Assembly (NCBI GenBank): GCA_013215295.1 | Contig: JABSOZ010000003.1 | Location: 248,001-312,000, forward strand | DNA: 64,000 bases | Source of the DNA: Colwellia sp. | Lineage (GTDB): Bacteria; Pseudomonadota; Gammaproteobacteria; Enterobacterales; Alteromonadaceae | Direction of reading: 5' to 3' | Part shown: positions 21,620 through 30,402 of the stretch, one piece after another | How the letters are laid out: the number at the start of each line of letters is the position of its first letter | Numbering within the stretch: position 1 is the stretch's first letter | Translations under genes and position numbers: made by a program | Notes under the pieces: generated by a model | The model's input: only the letters and a program-made list of their open reading frames with translations | The model's database searches: none | What the model was told of the DNA's origin: nothing

Positions 21620-22507
21620 CTAAACGAATCGCATTGATAAGTCGATAGCACGAACATGTTTAGTCAATGCACCAACAGATATAAAATCTACACCTGCTTT
21701 TGCATAGCTTTTAAGTGTTTCAATAGTCATATTGCCAGACACTTCTAATTTCGTTTTACCTTGAGATATTTTAGCCGTTGCTTCAACCGCTTGTTCAATC
21801 ATTTCATGGTTGAAATTATCAAGCATAATTATATCGCTTCCCGCATTTAGCGCTTGATTGAGTTCTTCTATACTCTCTACTTCAACCTCAACGGTTTTAT
21901 TTGGGTGGTTTTTGCGTGCAGTTAAAATCGATTTTTCAATGCCACCACAAGCGGCTATGTGATTTTCTTTAATTAAAAAGGCATCGAACAAGCCAATACG
22001 ATGGTTAACACCACCGCCACACTTTACTGCATATTTTTGTGCACTACGTAAACCCGGAATTGTTTTACGGGTATCCAGTAATTTCGTGTTAGTTTCAGAT
22101 AACTCTTTTACATAAGTACTGGTGAGTGTTGCAGTACCAGAGAGTGATTGTAAAAAATTTAAAGCACTGCGTTCACCTGTTAGCAGAATTCGTGCATTCC
22201 CAGACAACTCAAATAACGTACTATTCGCTTTAACACTTTCGCCGTCGTTAACAAACCAAGTGATATTAGTTTGCGTGTTATAAATAGCATCGAGCTGCGT
22301 AAATACCTCATTCACCCATGCAACACCACAAATAATACAAGCTTCACGGGTAATAATATTAGCAACGGCTATGTTTTCAGCGGGAATTAACTCAGCGGTA
22401 ATATCTTGACTATTCTTTAAGGCCTCGGCGTTATCAACACCTAAATCTTCACATAATGCCCAAGTTACTGTTTTTTTGATATCGTGTTGTAATTGCACAG
22501 AAAGCAT
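21620..22507 (-). CDS. nadC: Nicotinate-nucleotide pyrophosphorylase (quinolinate phosphoribosyltransferase)
   Basis: NadC converts quinolinate and PRPP to nicotinic acid mononucleotide in NAD synthesis, working downstream of NadB, which is also in this window (56963-58561). The 295-residue product shows GERSALNFLQSLSGTAT, the TRKTIPGLR motif, KYAVKCGGGVNHRIGLFDAFLIKENHI, EVEVESIEE and the C-terminal SVGALTKH phosphate site. It is transcribed away from ampD with one gene between. Confidence 0.97.
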   Translation of the reverse strand: MLSVQLQHDIKKTVTWALCEDLGVDNAEALKNSQDITAELIPAENIAVANIITREACIICGVAWVNEVFTQLDAIYNTQTNITWFVNDGESVKANSTLFELSGNARILLTGERSALNFLQSLSGTATLTSTYVKELSETNTKLLDTRKTIPGLRSAQKYAVKCGGGVNHRIGLFDAFLIKENHIAACGGIEKSILTARKNHPNKTVEVEVESIEELNQALNAGSDIIMLDNFNHEMIEQAVEATAKISQGKTKLEVSGNMTIETLKSYAKAGVDFISVGALTKHVRAIDLSMRFV

Positions 22508-22587
22508 TGAATTTTGTTCTCTTGTTTGTAAATAATGAATAATGTTTTTAGTTAGTCGCTTAACGCATGTAAATCAAAGCAGGTAGA

Positions 22588-23106
22588 TCATTGCTCACGT
22601 AAAATAAGTTGCTTACCTACTTGACTGAATTCTACCCTTTTTAATGCGCTCATGCCCAATAGAATTTGATTTGATTGCATACTCGGGTTGATGTGAGCAC
22701 TGACATCATACAAATAAATATTACCGATACTGAGTTGTTGTAATGTGGTCTGATAAACAGTAGTGGTGCCATTTGCCGTGTTTACTCGAGACGCTCTAGT
22801 ACCGGTTAACTGTAATTCCTCTGCTATATGAGCTGGAATTGACACTTGAGTTGCTCCAGTATCAAGTAAAAAAACAACAGGCATTTCATTGATTTCACCA
22901 TGTACAACATAATGACCTTGGCGATTCTGTTGTAATATAACTTCTGCTTTACCTTGCGAACTCAAACTCATTTGCGGGTCTTTATTAGGATCCCATTGTT
23001 TATCAAGAACATCTTGGAAGAAAAACACGAGTAATGCCAACGCAAATATCCACGCTAACCAAATAAATATTTTTCCCATTTTGTTTGTCGAATCAATTTC
23101 AGTCAT
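22588..23106 (-). CDS. Membrane-anchored retropepsin-like aspartic protease
   Basis: The 172-residue protein has a single N-terminal membrane helix (about residues 12-30, IFIWLAWIFALALLVFFF) and a clan AA aspartic protease domain with the active-site triad motif FLLDTGATQVSIP (around residue 92), followed by the second-strand pattern of this family and the ILLGMSALKRVEF motif. One active-site motif is present, so a homodimer is expected as in other retropepsin-like proteins. The domain should face the periplasm. Substrate is unknown. It lies 80 bases upstream of nadC on the same strand. Confidence 0.85.
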   Translation of the reverse strand: MTEIDSTNKMGKIFIWLAWIFALALLVFFFQDVLDKQWDPNKDPQMSLSSQGKAEVILQQNRQGHYVVHGEINEMPVVFLLDTGATQVSIPAHIAEELQLTGTRASRVNTANGTTTVYQTTLQQLSIGNIYLYDVSAHINPSMQSNQILLGMSALKRVEFSQVGKQLILREQ

Positions 23107-23149
23107 ACTCTACACATAGAACCGCAAAATTTAATATTAACGCTATTGT

Positions 23150-23743
23150 ATGACGAAAGACTTTAAAAATAAATTATCAGCTAAACAAAACAGTGATATG
23201 CCCATTATTAATGGTTGGCTTGTTAAAGAAGAGCAACAAAAATCGCCACATTTTAGCTTACGTGATAAAAGTGCCAAGGTTTATTTATTAGTTGTACATA
23301 ATATATCTTTGCCCCCGAAGCAGTTTGGAGGAGGATATATTACTGACTTCTTCTTAGGGAACTTAGATCGAAACGCTGACCCTTATTTCGAAGAAATTGC
23401 GCATTTGAAAGTTTCTTCCCATTGCTTGATCACGAGGGAAGGGCAGCTTATTCAATATGTTTCATTCGATGACAAAGCTTGGCATGCGGGTGTATCGTCA
23501 TATCAATCGATAGAAAATTGTAATGATTTTTCTATCGGTATCGAATTGGAAGGTGCAGATGATATCCCTTACACTCAAGAACAATACCTTGCCTTGGCAC
23601 AATTAACTAAAACGCTACAGCTAACTTACCCCGAAATAAAAGATAATATCGCGGGTCACAGCGATATAGCGCCTGGGAGAAAAACAGACCCAGGTAATGC
23701 ATTTAACTGGGAACATTTTAATCATTGTTTAAAGTCTAGTTAA
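23150..23743 (+). CDS. ampD: 1,6-anhydro-N-acetylmuramyl-L-alanine amidase AmpD
   Basis: AmpD cleaves the peptide from anhydromuropeptides in the cytoplasm during cell-wall recycling and so damps AmpR-dependent beta-lactamase induction. The 197-residue amidase_2 protein has the zinc ligands in LLVVHNISLPP and in GHSDIAPGRKTDPG near the C-terminus, and the catalytic GIELEGADDIPYT region. There is no signal peptide, consistent with a cytoplasmic enzyme. ampE follows after 59 bases. Confidence 0.96.
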   Translation: MTKDFKNKLSAKQNSDMPIINGWLVKEEQQKSPHFSLRDKSAKVYLLVVHNISLPPKQFGGGYITDFFLGNLDRNADPYFEEIAHLKVSSHCLITREGQLIQYVSFDDKAWHAGVSSYQSIENCNDFSIGIELEGADDIPYTQEQYLALAQLTKTLQLTYPEIKDNIAGHSDIAPGRKTDPGNAFNWEHFNHCLKSS

Positions 23744-23802
23744 TTCAATGGCAAAGGGTATATAATAATTTCAAAAGAGTATTAAAAAATTAGGAAAACT
23801 TT

Positions 23803-24762
23803 ATGAGCCTTATTAGCCTACTTATTGCATTGGTCGCAGAGCGTTATTTATCGACATCGTTGTGGCAGTTTAGAACTTACTTCGATGCTTATGTTAGCTT
23901 ATTTAGAAGCTCGAAATTAATGCACTTAGCCAAGCAGTCTATAGTCTCGCAACTAATATTTATTGCCATACCGGTAGTGATTTGCGATTTACTCATCGAA
24001 CTTGTCGATGATGGCTTACTTTATTTAGTTTTCTCAACAATGATACTCATTGTTTGTTTCGGTTGTGTAAAAACACGTCAGTGCTACAAAGACTATTTAA
24101 TGTCTGCTTTTCGTGGTGAACAGAGCTCATGTCAATTACACCATGACCAATTACAGCAAGAGACTTGCAGCACACCAATGAGTTTTGGACAGCTTTTAGT
24201 CTGGTTAAATTACCGATACTTTATTGCGATTATGATTTTCTTTGTTGTTTTTGGACCTGCTGGTGCCTTATTTTACCGTTTATTGGTCACCATGAATGAA
24301 ACGCCTGAAGCGCTAGAAAAAGAGTGTACCAAAGATGAAATAAAAGCTAACACACACAGTGATACTGCTGATGTTAATACTGAAAGTAGTGATGAACCTG
24401 AACCGAGTGCTGAAGTTAAAGCTGAGACTCATGCAACAAGTTCAACTGAAAAAGTTGAGACTCCTATATTAGAAGACATTCTATTTTGGGTAGATTGGTT
24501 GCCGGTACGTATTGTTGCTTTTGGTTACATGTTGGTTGGACACTTTTCAAAAGCAATGCCCGTCTGGTTAGAAAATTTATTTGATATAAACAAACAACCT
24601 AATCAAATACTTATTAGTGTTGCGCAAAAATCTGAAGATTTTATGATTGACCCAGAAGATTGTACCGCAGAGCCATGTTTATTAGTAAAGTTAGCAAAAC
24701 GCACATTACTGTTATGTTTAGCAGCAATCGCAATACTCATTTTAACGGGCATTCTTAATTAG
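23803..24762 (+). CDS. ampE: Regulatory signalling protein AmpE
   Basis: AmpE is an inner-membrane protein of the ampDE operon. The 319-residue product opens with the family signature SLISLLIALVAERYLS and RTYFDAYVSLF, and has about four hydrophobic segments (near residues 45-90, 140-165 and 295-318). A Glu/Thr/Ser-rich, low-complexity insertion at about 183-222 is probably a flexible loop. A strong terminator follows. Confidence 0.93.
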   Translation: MSLISLLIALVAERYLSTSLWQFRTYFDAYVSLFRSSKLMHLAKQSIVSQLIFIAIPVVICDLLIELVDDGLLYLVFSTMILIVCFGCVKTRQCYKDYLMSAFRGEQSSCQLHHDQLQQETCSTPMSFGQLLVWLNYRYFIAIMIFFVVFGPAGALFYRLLVTMNETPEALEKECTKDEIKANTHSDTADVNTESSDEPEPSAEVKAETHATSSTEKVETPILEDILFWVDWLPVRIVAFGYMLVGHFSKAMPVWLENLFDINKQPNQILISVAQKSEDFMIDPEDCTAEPCLLVKLAKRTLLLCLAAIAILILTGILN

Positions 24763-24793
24763 TATTAATTGCTCGGTTGATATGTTTTAAAGG

Positions 24794-24819
24794 AAGCCTC
24801 ATTTTAATGAGGCTTTTTT
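24794..24819 (+). terminator. ampE intrinsic terminator
   Basis: A 10-bp perfect stem AAGCCTCATT / AATGAGGCTT with a TT centre, the right arm running into TTTTTT, lies 31 bases after the ampE stop and closes the core-genome block. Confidence 0.92.
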
Positions 24820-24889
24820 ATTAAAATGGCTCCGCAGAACTGTTTAACCACACGCTAAGAAATATGCCGGAATTGAGGCGTTTCTAAAT

Positions 24890-25339
24890 ATGAAAACGTT
24901 AATATTTGCAATGGCCTTGGTCTTCTTGTCGGGCTGTACATATGTAAATCAAAAACCAAAAGCGATTGGATATTTGATAGTTGAAGTGGTAATGGATTCT
25001 GAAAATGTATTAGGCGAACTTGAATCTATCGCATTGAAATTTAACTATACAATTTCTAGTTCACAAGATATAGCTCTTGGTAAACCCGATGTTGTTTTAA
25101 AACGTCGCCAGTATGAAAGTGAAAATTCCTCTTTTACCTTTTTCTTTGATAGCCTTTCTGGTCTTAGGTGTATAAAAATCGGAATTTACAGTGATTTGCC
25201 TGAAAAATTGGCGAGCGAAGAATTAGAACGATTTAGGACTGTAATATTGGACGCAAAACCATCATTGATATCTACTACAGAAAATTGTGTTGGGATGGAA
25301 AATAACCCTTCAATCTTCGATATACACAGTGGTGCTTAG
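24890..25339 (+). CDS. Hypothetical lipoprotein
   Basis: The 149-residue product has a lipoprotein signal: a basic start, a hydrophobic stretch and lipobox LSGC (cleavage before Cys16). I do not recognise the mature domain, which has an alternating charged/hydrophobic pattern, two further cysteines and a C-terminal NPSIFDIHSGA. Localisation to the inner face of the outer membrane is inferred from the lipobox. It begins 71 bases after the ampE terminator and stands alone at the border of the rearranged island. Confidence 0.7.
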   Translation: MKTLIFAMALVFLSGCTYVNQKPKAIGYLIVEVVMDSENVLGELESIALKFNYTISSSQDIALGKPDVVLKRRQYESENSSFTFFFDSLSGLRCIKIGIYSDLPEKLASEELERFRTVILDAKPSLISTTENCVGMENNPSIFDIHSGA

Positions 25340-25358
25340 TATTTATAGATAATAAATA

Positions 25359-25406
25359 AAAGGGGTCGGTGACACTTGGTAACATTTATCATTGGCCTTT
25401 TTTTTT
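25359..25406. repeat. REP-like repeat, copy 1
   Basis: The core GGGGTCGGTGACACTT (25362-25377) is followed by ATCATTGGCC and a T-run. Two further copies lie at 26101 and 27912. It marks the left edge of the decayed transposase/topB duplicate. Confidence 0.75.
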
Positions 25407-25426
25407 AAGTCCGTCAACCCCAAATG

Positions 25427-25590
25427 TTATCTCCTTTTGTGGGGGAACCCCGTAAGAATATGCGAAAGGTTTACCTTTTGACTTACCTGATTATATCTAG
25501 CTCGTTGAGTTAACTGGGCGCTGAATCCGTGAAGACAAACGGGGGTTAGAGAAAATAACTTACCCGATATTTTACAGCGGCGTAGGTTCA
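25427..25590 (+). pseudogene. Remnant of the 3' end of the Y1/RAYT transposase
   Basis: This stretch is recognisably the same DNA as the transposase at 30558-31532 from about base 31214 onward: CTCCTTTTGTGGG, the AAAGGTTTACCTTTTGACTT stretch and GATATTTTACAGCG are shared. It carries point changes and small indels that break the frame, and about 150 bases of the original (roughly 31371-31524) are missing before the shared tail GGCGTA. No start codon or catalytic part remains, so it cannot encode a transposase. Confidence 0.85.
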
Positions 25591-25597
25591 TCTATTT

Positions 25598-26095
25598 TCA
25601 GGCTTTTGCTTTGTTAGTACTTCTTCTTCTTCTTCTTTTGGTTAATTTCCTTGGAGTATTCGTTTGAGGTAAACCTGTAAAGCTAATCTCTTTAACCTCA
25701 GTAATCAGCTGTTGTAAGTTTTGTTCAACACCTCCAATAAAAGATTGATAATTTAGTGTTTGAGTACTAATAGACTCAAGTTGAGACTCCCATAACGCGG
25801 TCATATCAGCTTGAGAAATTTGCGTAGGTAAAGACGTTATTAGCTTTTTTTCAACCTCGGTTGCTCTTGTTTTTTTCCTTTTTTCAATAAATACAAACGT
25901 TTAAATAATAGCTCTATAATGCCAGCTCTCGTCGCTTCAGTGCCTAAACCGTCGGTATCTCTTAATGATTTTTTTATTTCACTATTGGTAACATAACGAG
26001 ATATACCCGTAAGGGCGCCTAGTATTGTTGCATCAGTAAAATGTTTAGGGGGGGCTGGTGTTTTTTTCTATTAATTCACCCTGTAATGAATGTAC
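25598..26095 (-). pseudogene. Remnant of the 3' end of topB
   Basis: This is a decayed copy of the last roughly 165 codons of the intact topB at 31539-33479. The C-terminal 68 residues stay open (MTALWESQLESIS to the end), with five Arg in a row where the intact copy has three, an expansion of a TTC triplet run. Further upstream a one-base deletion near 25870 and a one-base insertion in a G-run near 26048 shift the frame. Similarity stops at about 26095, immediately before a REP-like repeat. Confidence 0.88.
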
Positions 26096-26100
26096 TAATA

Positions 26101-26140
26101 AAATGGGTCGGTGACACTTCAGAACAATTCTCATTGGCCT
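26101..26140. repeat. REP-like repeat, copy 2
   Basis: The core GGGTCGGTGACACTT (26105-26119) is followed by the shared TCTCATTGGCCTT. It abuts the broken end of the topB remnant and precedes the hipBA operators. Confidence 0.75.
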
Positions 26141-26229
26141 TGAGCAATAAATGCCTATTTGGTGAAGGTGTATGTGATGAACCAACAAGTTGAAGAACAT
26201 AAATTGGTTTAACTCACACTAATCAAGTT

Positions 26230-26301
26230 TATAGTAAATACCCTATAAACTTGATTTATAGCAAATACCCTATAAACTAATTTTATAGTAAATATCCTAT
26301 A
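26230..26301 (+). promoter_or_regulatory. Three tandem hipBA operators, 27-bp spacing
   Basis: Three inverted repeats of the form TATAG-N8-CTATA lie at 26230-26247, 26257-26274 and 26284-26301, starting exactly 27 bases apart. The spacers are TAAATACC, CAAATACC and TAAATATC. The layout (5-base arms, 8-base spacer) is the same as the E. coli HipB operator TATCC-N8-GGATA. The third site ends 11 bases before the hipB ATG, so bound antitoxin would cover the start region. The -10 element probably lies within these AT-rich sites. Confidence 0.8.
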
Positions 26302-26312
26302 GAGTGTTAAAT

Positions 26313-26558
26313 ATGTATATCAATACGCCAAAAGATTTAGGCAAACTTATCACCAAAGGCCGAAAAGACAAAGGTTGGAATCAAAGCCAGCTTGCGAAGC
26401 ATATTGGTATACATCAACCAGAAATTTCAAAGCTCGAGAATGACCCCTCCAAGTTTGATTTAATTATTATCATGAAAATCTTAGCATTAATTGGTGCAGA
26501 TTTAATCGTTGAGCCTCGAAGTAAAAATGAACCTGAAGATTCAGGGTTAGGCTTCTAA
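26313..26558 (+). CDS. hipB: HipB-type antitoxin (XRE family HTH)
   Basis: This 81-residue Cro/C1-type DNA-binding protein is expected to bind HipA and repress the operon. The helix-turn-helix spans about residues 10-60, with GWNQSQLAKHIGIHQPEISKLEN as its recognition part (two pieces: GWNQSQLAKHIG, HQPEISKLEN). The C-terminal GADLIVEPR strand resembles the HipB dimerisation strand. The ATG at 26313 is chosen; a GTG at 26304 in frame would add three residues. It overlaps hipA by one base (TAATG), typical toxin-antitoxin coupling. Confidence 0.88.
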   Translation: MYINTPKDLGKLITKGRKDKGWNQSQLAKHIGIHQPEISKLENDPSKFDLIIIMKILALIGADLIVEPRSKNEPEDSGLGF

Positions 26559-27871
26559 TGGGCAGAAAATCTCACACACAAACATTGTATTGCTCAATGA
26601 ATGGCATTCTTGTTGGTGCACTTTATTATCGTCGAGGTGCATTATCGTTTGAATATGATACAAGCTGGATTGAACGTAAAGGAAGTCGCGCATTATCACA
26701 AAGCCTGCCGATGGGGGCATCACTCGACAATCACGCCGTTGAAGCTTATTTTGATAACCTTTTGCCTGACAACATGAATATTAGGCGAAATATTGTTTCT
26801 CGCTTAGGGGCAAGAAGTACATCAATCTTTGATTTACTCGAAACTATTGGCCGAGACTGTGTTGGCGCAATTGCATTAAGCCAAGAGCTTCCTGAAGGAC
26901 ATCTACCCGTTTTAGATATTCAACCTTGTAATGAGCATGATATTGCTGCGCAAATAAGAAATACTCGCACATCAAATACTTTAGGTATGCAAGGTGATGA
27001 AGATTTCCGTATTAGTCTTGCCGGTGCGCAGGAAAAAACGGCATTAACATGGTGGGAAAAACAGTGGTATAAGCCGTTAGGAAAAACACCCACAACGCAT
27101 ATTTTGAAACCGCCTATCCATAATCATGAAACCATGAATGTTGATTTTAGCAGTAGTGTTGATAATGAATGGTTTTGCTTACATTTTTTAAAAGAATTAG
27201 GCATGCCTGTCGCTAATGCTGAAATTCAGAAGTTTGATGAAGAAAAGGTATTAATCGTTGAACGTTTTGACCGAAAAATTACAGATGAATCTATTATTCG
27301 ATTACCTCAAGAAGACTTCTGTCAGGCATTAGGGAGACTCAGTGATAATAAATATGAAGAGCATGGTGGTCCTAGCGCACACGAAATAATGGAGCTACTT
27401 TCATTAAGTTTAGATCCCATTCACGACAGAGCCTTATTCATGAAGTCACAAGTGGTATTTTGGTTGTTAGCGGGTAACGATGGGCATGCAAAAAATTTCA
27501 GTATATTTTTGCAAGAAAAAGGTTTTTGTTTAACACCATTTTACGACGTGATAAGTGCGTATCCATATTTTGGGATAGGCAATATGCACCCTAGAAGAAT
27601 TAAAATGGCAATGAAAGTTCACAGTCAAAACAATCATTATCAGTGGTATAAAATTCAAGCAAGGCATTGGATTAGTCATGCTAAATATCTAGGTTTTCCT
27701 GAATCAGAAATGAGAGCAATATTAGAAGATTTATGTGCGACAGTGCCCGATGCATTGATAAGAGCCAGTAAGTCGGCAACACCTTTATTTAATAAAGAAA
27801 TAGGTGAAGCGATTACGAATGGCGCAATGGAATGTCTTGATAAAATGCAGCGCCAGTTAGCTGCATTATAA
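26558..27871 (+). CDS. hipA: HipA-type serine/threonine kinase toxin
   Basis: HipA kinases halt growth by phosphorylating a translation factor (glutamyl-tRNA synthetase for E. coli HipA). The 437-residue length matches the full-size family. The autophosphorylation loop is intact with Ser153 in RISLAGAQEKTAL, corresponding to Ser150 of E. coli. The catalytic loop GNDGHAKNFS places Asp308, and the metal-binding Asp330 is in FYDVISAYP. The N-terminal HipA_N domain spans about 10-110. All key residues are present, so it looks active. The target in this organism is not shown by the sequence. Confidence 0.93.
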   Translation: MGRKSHTQTLYCSMNGILVGALYYRRGALSFEYDTSWIERKGSRALSQSLPMGASLDNHAVEAYFDNLLPDNMNIRRNIVSRLGARSTSIFDLLETIGRDCVGAIALSQELPEGHLPVLDIQPCNEHDIAAQIRNTRTSNTLGMQGDEDFRISLAGAQEKTALTWWEKQWYKPLGKTPTTHILKPPIHNHETMNVDFSSSVDNEWFCLHFLKELGMPVANAEIQKFDEEKVLIVERFDRKITDESIIRLPQEDFCQALGRLSDNKYEEHGGPSAHEIMELLSLSLDPIHDRALFMKSQVVFWLLAGNDGHAKNFSIFLQEKGFCLTPFYDVISAYPYFGIGNMHPRRIKMAMKVHSQNNHYQWYKIQARHWISHAKYLGFPESEMRAILEDLCATVPDALIRASKSATPLFNKEIGEAITNGAMECLDKMQRQLAAL

Positions 27872-27905
27872 ATAAAAAATAAAAAATAAAAAATAAAAAA
27901 TAAAA
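27871..27905. repeat. 7-bp microsatellite (TAAAAAA)n
   Basis: About five copies of a TAAAAAA heptamer directly follow the hipA stop and lead into the third REP-like repeat. Slippage-prone and noncoding. Confidence 0.8.
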
Positions 27906-27911
27906 TGGCTC

Positions 27912-27956
27912 AAAGGGGTCGGTGACACTTGAGAGCAATGCTCATTGGCCTTTTTT
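27912..27956. repeat. REP-like repeat, copy 3
   Basis: The core GGGGTCGGTGACACTT is followed by GAGAGCAATGCTCATTGGCC and a T-run; it contains the short inverted repeat GAGCA-a-TGCTC. It closes the hipBA segment on the right, as copy 2 does on the left. Confidence 0.75.
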
Positions 27957-28045
27957 AAAAAGAAACTATAATTACTGGGTATATACTATCGAAAGGAGTC
28001 GATAACACCCCGTAAACCCCGTCATTTTTTAGCTAAGAAAATAGA

Positions 28046-28062
28046 AAACACCCACCCAAATG
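28046..28062 (+). repeat. Fragment of the transposase left flank
   Basis: The string ACACCCACCCAAATG here recurs at 30480-30494, just upstream of the intact transposase. It probably marks another lost copy of that element's left end. Confidence 0.5.
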
Positions 28063-28311
28063 ATTACCAATGGCTTTGGTTTAGCAATAAACATTGACTA
28101 TAAACCGCTAACCGACACAAGTGTTTATACACACGGTGAAGGGGCTGAATTGTTAAGGCAAGGCAGTTGCCACCCTATTGAGGGTAACCCAAGTTGTGGA
28201 ATGACAACAATTATTACTCATTGGGGCTACATTAAAGACAGTGATAACTTTGAGCACTGGCAAGCTAGCTACATTTGTAATAATCCTGAGGAAATCACTT
28301 CTTTTCTATAA
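28060..28311 (+). CDS. Hypothetical protein, possibly a gene remnant
   Basis: An 83-residue reading frame with no recognised domain. It has an aromatic, Gly/Thr-rich composition (THGEGAELLRQG, NPSCGMTTIITHWGY) and two cysteine-containing stretches, and it lacks a signal peptide. Its ATG lies inside the ACACCCACCCAAATG transposase-flank repeat and has no ribosome site, so the real start may have been lost to an insertion. It lies between hipBA and the chemoreceptor in the rearranged island. Confidence 0.4.
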   Translation: MITNGFGLAINIDYKPLTDTSVYTHGEGAELLRQGSCHPIEGNPSCGMTTIITHWGYIKDSDNFEHWQASYICNNPEEITSFL

Positions 28312-28422
28312 AGCGGAACACACTATTAACAATTTTAGTTTACCAAGGTTTTTAATTAGCCTTGGTTAAATGAACAACCTCAGTTATATTGTTATTTTAT
28401 AAGCTAAATAATGTAGTTTGAT

Positions 28423-30381
28423 ATGAATATTCGCTCTAAACTGACTCTAAGCTTTGCGACAACAGTTATTTTCCCTCTACTTGTCATTGCAATAATTAGC
28501 ATTTCAATGACCATTTCTCGTTCATCCACTAATTTTGTCGAGCGTACTCAAGCCGAACTACATCAAGTTGATAATGGTTTTCAGTTGTTCTTTCAGCAAC
28601 TCAAAAACAATGTAATTTATCTCGCAAGCCACAAGTTCACAAAAAACTTACCTGATAATACTCATAATTACATTAATGCTAGTCATATGATGACACCTGA
28701 CAGTGACTCTATTGCTGAGAATAATTTATATCATTTTTATCATGACTTTGGTCAGTCTCATGACGATCTTTTATACATATATACAGGAACCGAGTTTGGA
28801 GGGTTTGTTCAATACCCTTTAGAGGAATTAGGAGAGTATGATCCGAGACAACGTCCTTGGTATAAACAAGCACTAGCAAACCCAAACAAAGCCATAATTA
28901 CAGAGGCCTATCAAGATGTGATAGGAAAACCAGTCGTTACCGCCGCCATGACCATTAAAAATAGTGCCGATAGAATCATTGGAGTACAAGGTGTTGATGT
29001 TACCCTAGCAACTTTAACCACGATTATCAGTAATACAAAACTTGGTATTACTGGCTACCTAATTTTAATAGATGAATTTGGTACTATACTCGCGGATGCT
29101 AAAACCCCCTCGAATAACTTTAAAAACATTAAAGACCTAAAATCGCCTTTATTTCAGTCCTTAAATGATCAATCAAAACAAAAACATTTTAAAACAAGAC
29201 ATTTAGACGAAGATATTAACGTTGCTACCTATTATTCCCCGTCACTGAAATGGCGTTTTGTTGGCGTGATAAATAGTGATGAAATATTAGCTCCAGCCTA
29301 TAATATGAGTACAACCGTTATTGTCATTGCGTTGTTTATGGTGGCGGTATTTGTTGGCTTAGGTGTATGGTTAGCAAATAGAATAGTACAGCCAATTAAT
29401 CATGTGGCAAGAGGCTTAAAAGATATAGCTGAAGGAAAAGGTGATCTTACCAAACGCTTAGATATAATTGGTAAAGATGAAGTCAGCGAATTAGCTCAAT
29501 GGTTTAACCAATTTCTTGATTCCATTCATCAACTGGTTGTAGATATAAAGGCCTGTGCTGTTACTTTGAATGGCACAGCTAACCGTTCAAGTATTCAAAT
29601 TTCTGATATTAAAACATCAAGTCATCAACAAGAAGGCTCTATTGAAAATGCCAATGCACAAATAGAACACATGGTTTCGACGGCTCATCAAATATCAAAT
29701 GATTGTCAAGAAAGTTCAGCGACCATTAATAAAACTGAGGAAATTTCGTTAAAAGGGAAAAATTTGATTTCATTGACAGTAGATGAAGTAAGCACATTAA
29801 ACCAATCATTAAGCGACTCTTCACGTTCAATGAAGTTACTTGAAGAAGAAAGTGACAATATTACCAAAATTTTAGAGGTGATCAGAAGCATTGCCGAGCA
29901 AACGAACCTATTAGCGTTAAATGCGGCGATTGAAGCAGCCAGAGCCGGTGAACAAGGCAGAGGCTTTGCCGTTGTAGCCGACGAAGTAAGAACATTAGCA
30001 CAACGTTCAAGAGGGGCAACAGAAGAAATAGACTCGGTATTAAAGAACTTATTAGAGCAAACACGTATTGTTTCTGAACAAATGAGTGACAGTGTTCAAC
30101 AATCAACTGAGACCATTATTAAAATAGAGCAAGCAAGTCACTCATTTAATGAAATAAGTACACTTGTTATCCAAATGAAAGATCATATCGCGCGGATCAC
30201 ATCGTCAACTGATACCCAATGTAATTCTTCAGACATAATAAACCGAGATATTAGTGGTATAAACCAATCAGCAAAAGGCATCGCTACACATGCAGATACC
30301 TTAGCTGAAGGTTCAAATGATTTGCTAAAATTGTCAAAAGGTTTAACCGACCTTGTCGATCGCTTTAAAATAAGCAGCTAA
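28423..30381 (+). CDS. Methyl-accepting chemotaxis protein with dCache sensor
   Basis: This 652-residue inner-membrane chemoreceptor should sense a small periplasmic ligand and signal to CheA/CheW. Membrane helix 1 is at about residues 9-30 and helix 2 at about 292-316; between them is a double Cache domain with the [20 protein letters not shown] and PWYKQAL motifs common in dCache_1. A HAMP domain (about 317-370, [20 protein letters not shown]) leads to the cytoplasmic signalling helices, whose hairpin tip [20 protein letters not shown] and [18 protein letters not shown] is intact (about 492-530). No other chemotaxis genes are nearby. Ligand unknown. Confidence 0.94.
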   Translation: MNIRSKLTLSFATTVIFPLLVIAIISISMTISRSSTNFVERTQAELHQVDNGFQLFFQQLKNNVIYLASHKFTKNLPDNTHNYINASHMMTPDSDSIAENNLYHFYHDFGQSHDDLLYIYTGTEFGGFVQYPLEELGEYDPRQRPWYKQALANPNKAIITEAYQDVIGKPVVTAAMTIKNSADRIIGVQGVDVTLATLTTIISNTKLGITGYLILIDEFGTILADAKTPSNNFKNIKDLKSPLFQSLNDQSKQKHFKTRHLDEDINVATYYSPSLKWRFVGVINSDEILAPAYNMSTTVIVIALFMVAVFVGLGVWLANRIVQPINHVARGLKDIAEGKGDLTKRLDIIGKDEVSELAQWFNQFLDSIHQLVVDIKACAVTLNGTANRSSIQISDIKTSSHQQEGSIENANAQIEHMVSTAHQISNDCQESSATINKTEEISLKGKNLISLTVDEVSTLNQSLSDSSRSMKLLEEESDNITKILEVIRSIAEQTNLLALNAAIEAARAGEQGRGFAVVADEVRTLAQRSRGATEEIDSVLKNLLEQTRIVSEQMSDSVQQSTETIIKIEQASHSFNEISTLVIQMKDHIARITSSTDTQCNSSDIINRDISGINQSAKGIATHADTLAEGSNDLLKLSKGLTDLVDRFKISS

Positions 30382-30402
30382 ATTACTCATAAGAATAAAT
30401 GC

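Noticed and set aside
25598-25804. A 68-residue minus-strand ORF that looks like a small basic protein
   Set aside because: It is the 3' end of the topB remnant; the surrounding sequence shows clear similarity to the intact topB with frameshifts, so it is not a gene.
26230-26301. Possible plasmid-type iteron origin
   Set aside because: The three repeats lie directly before hipB, match antitoxin operator geometry, and no replication initiator gene is present.
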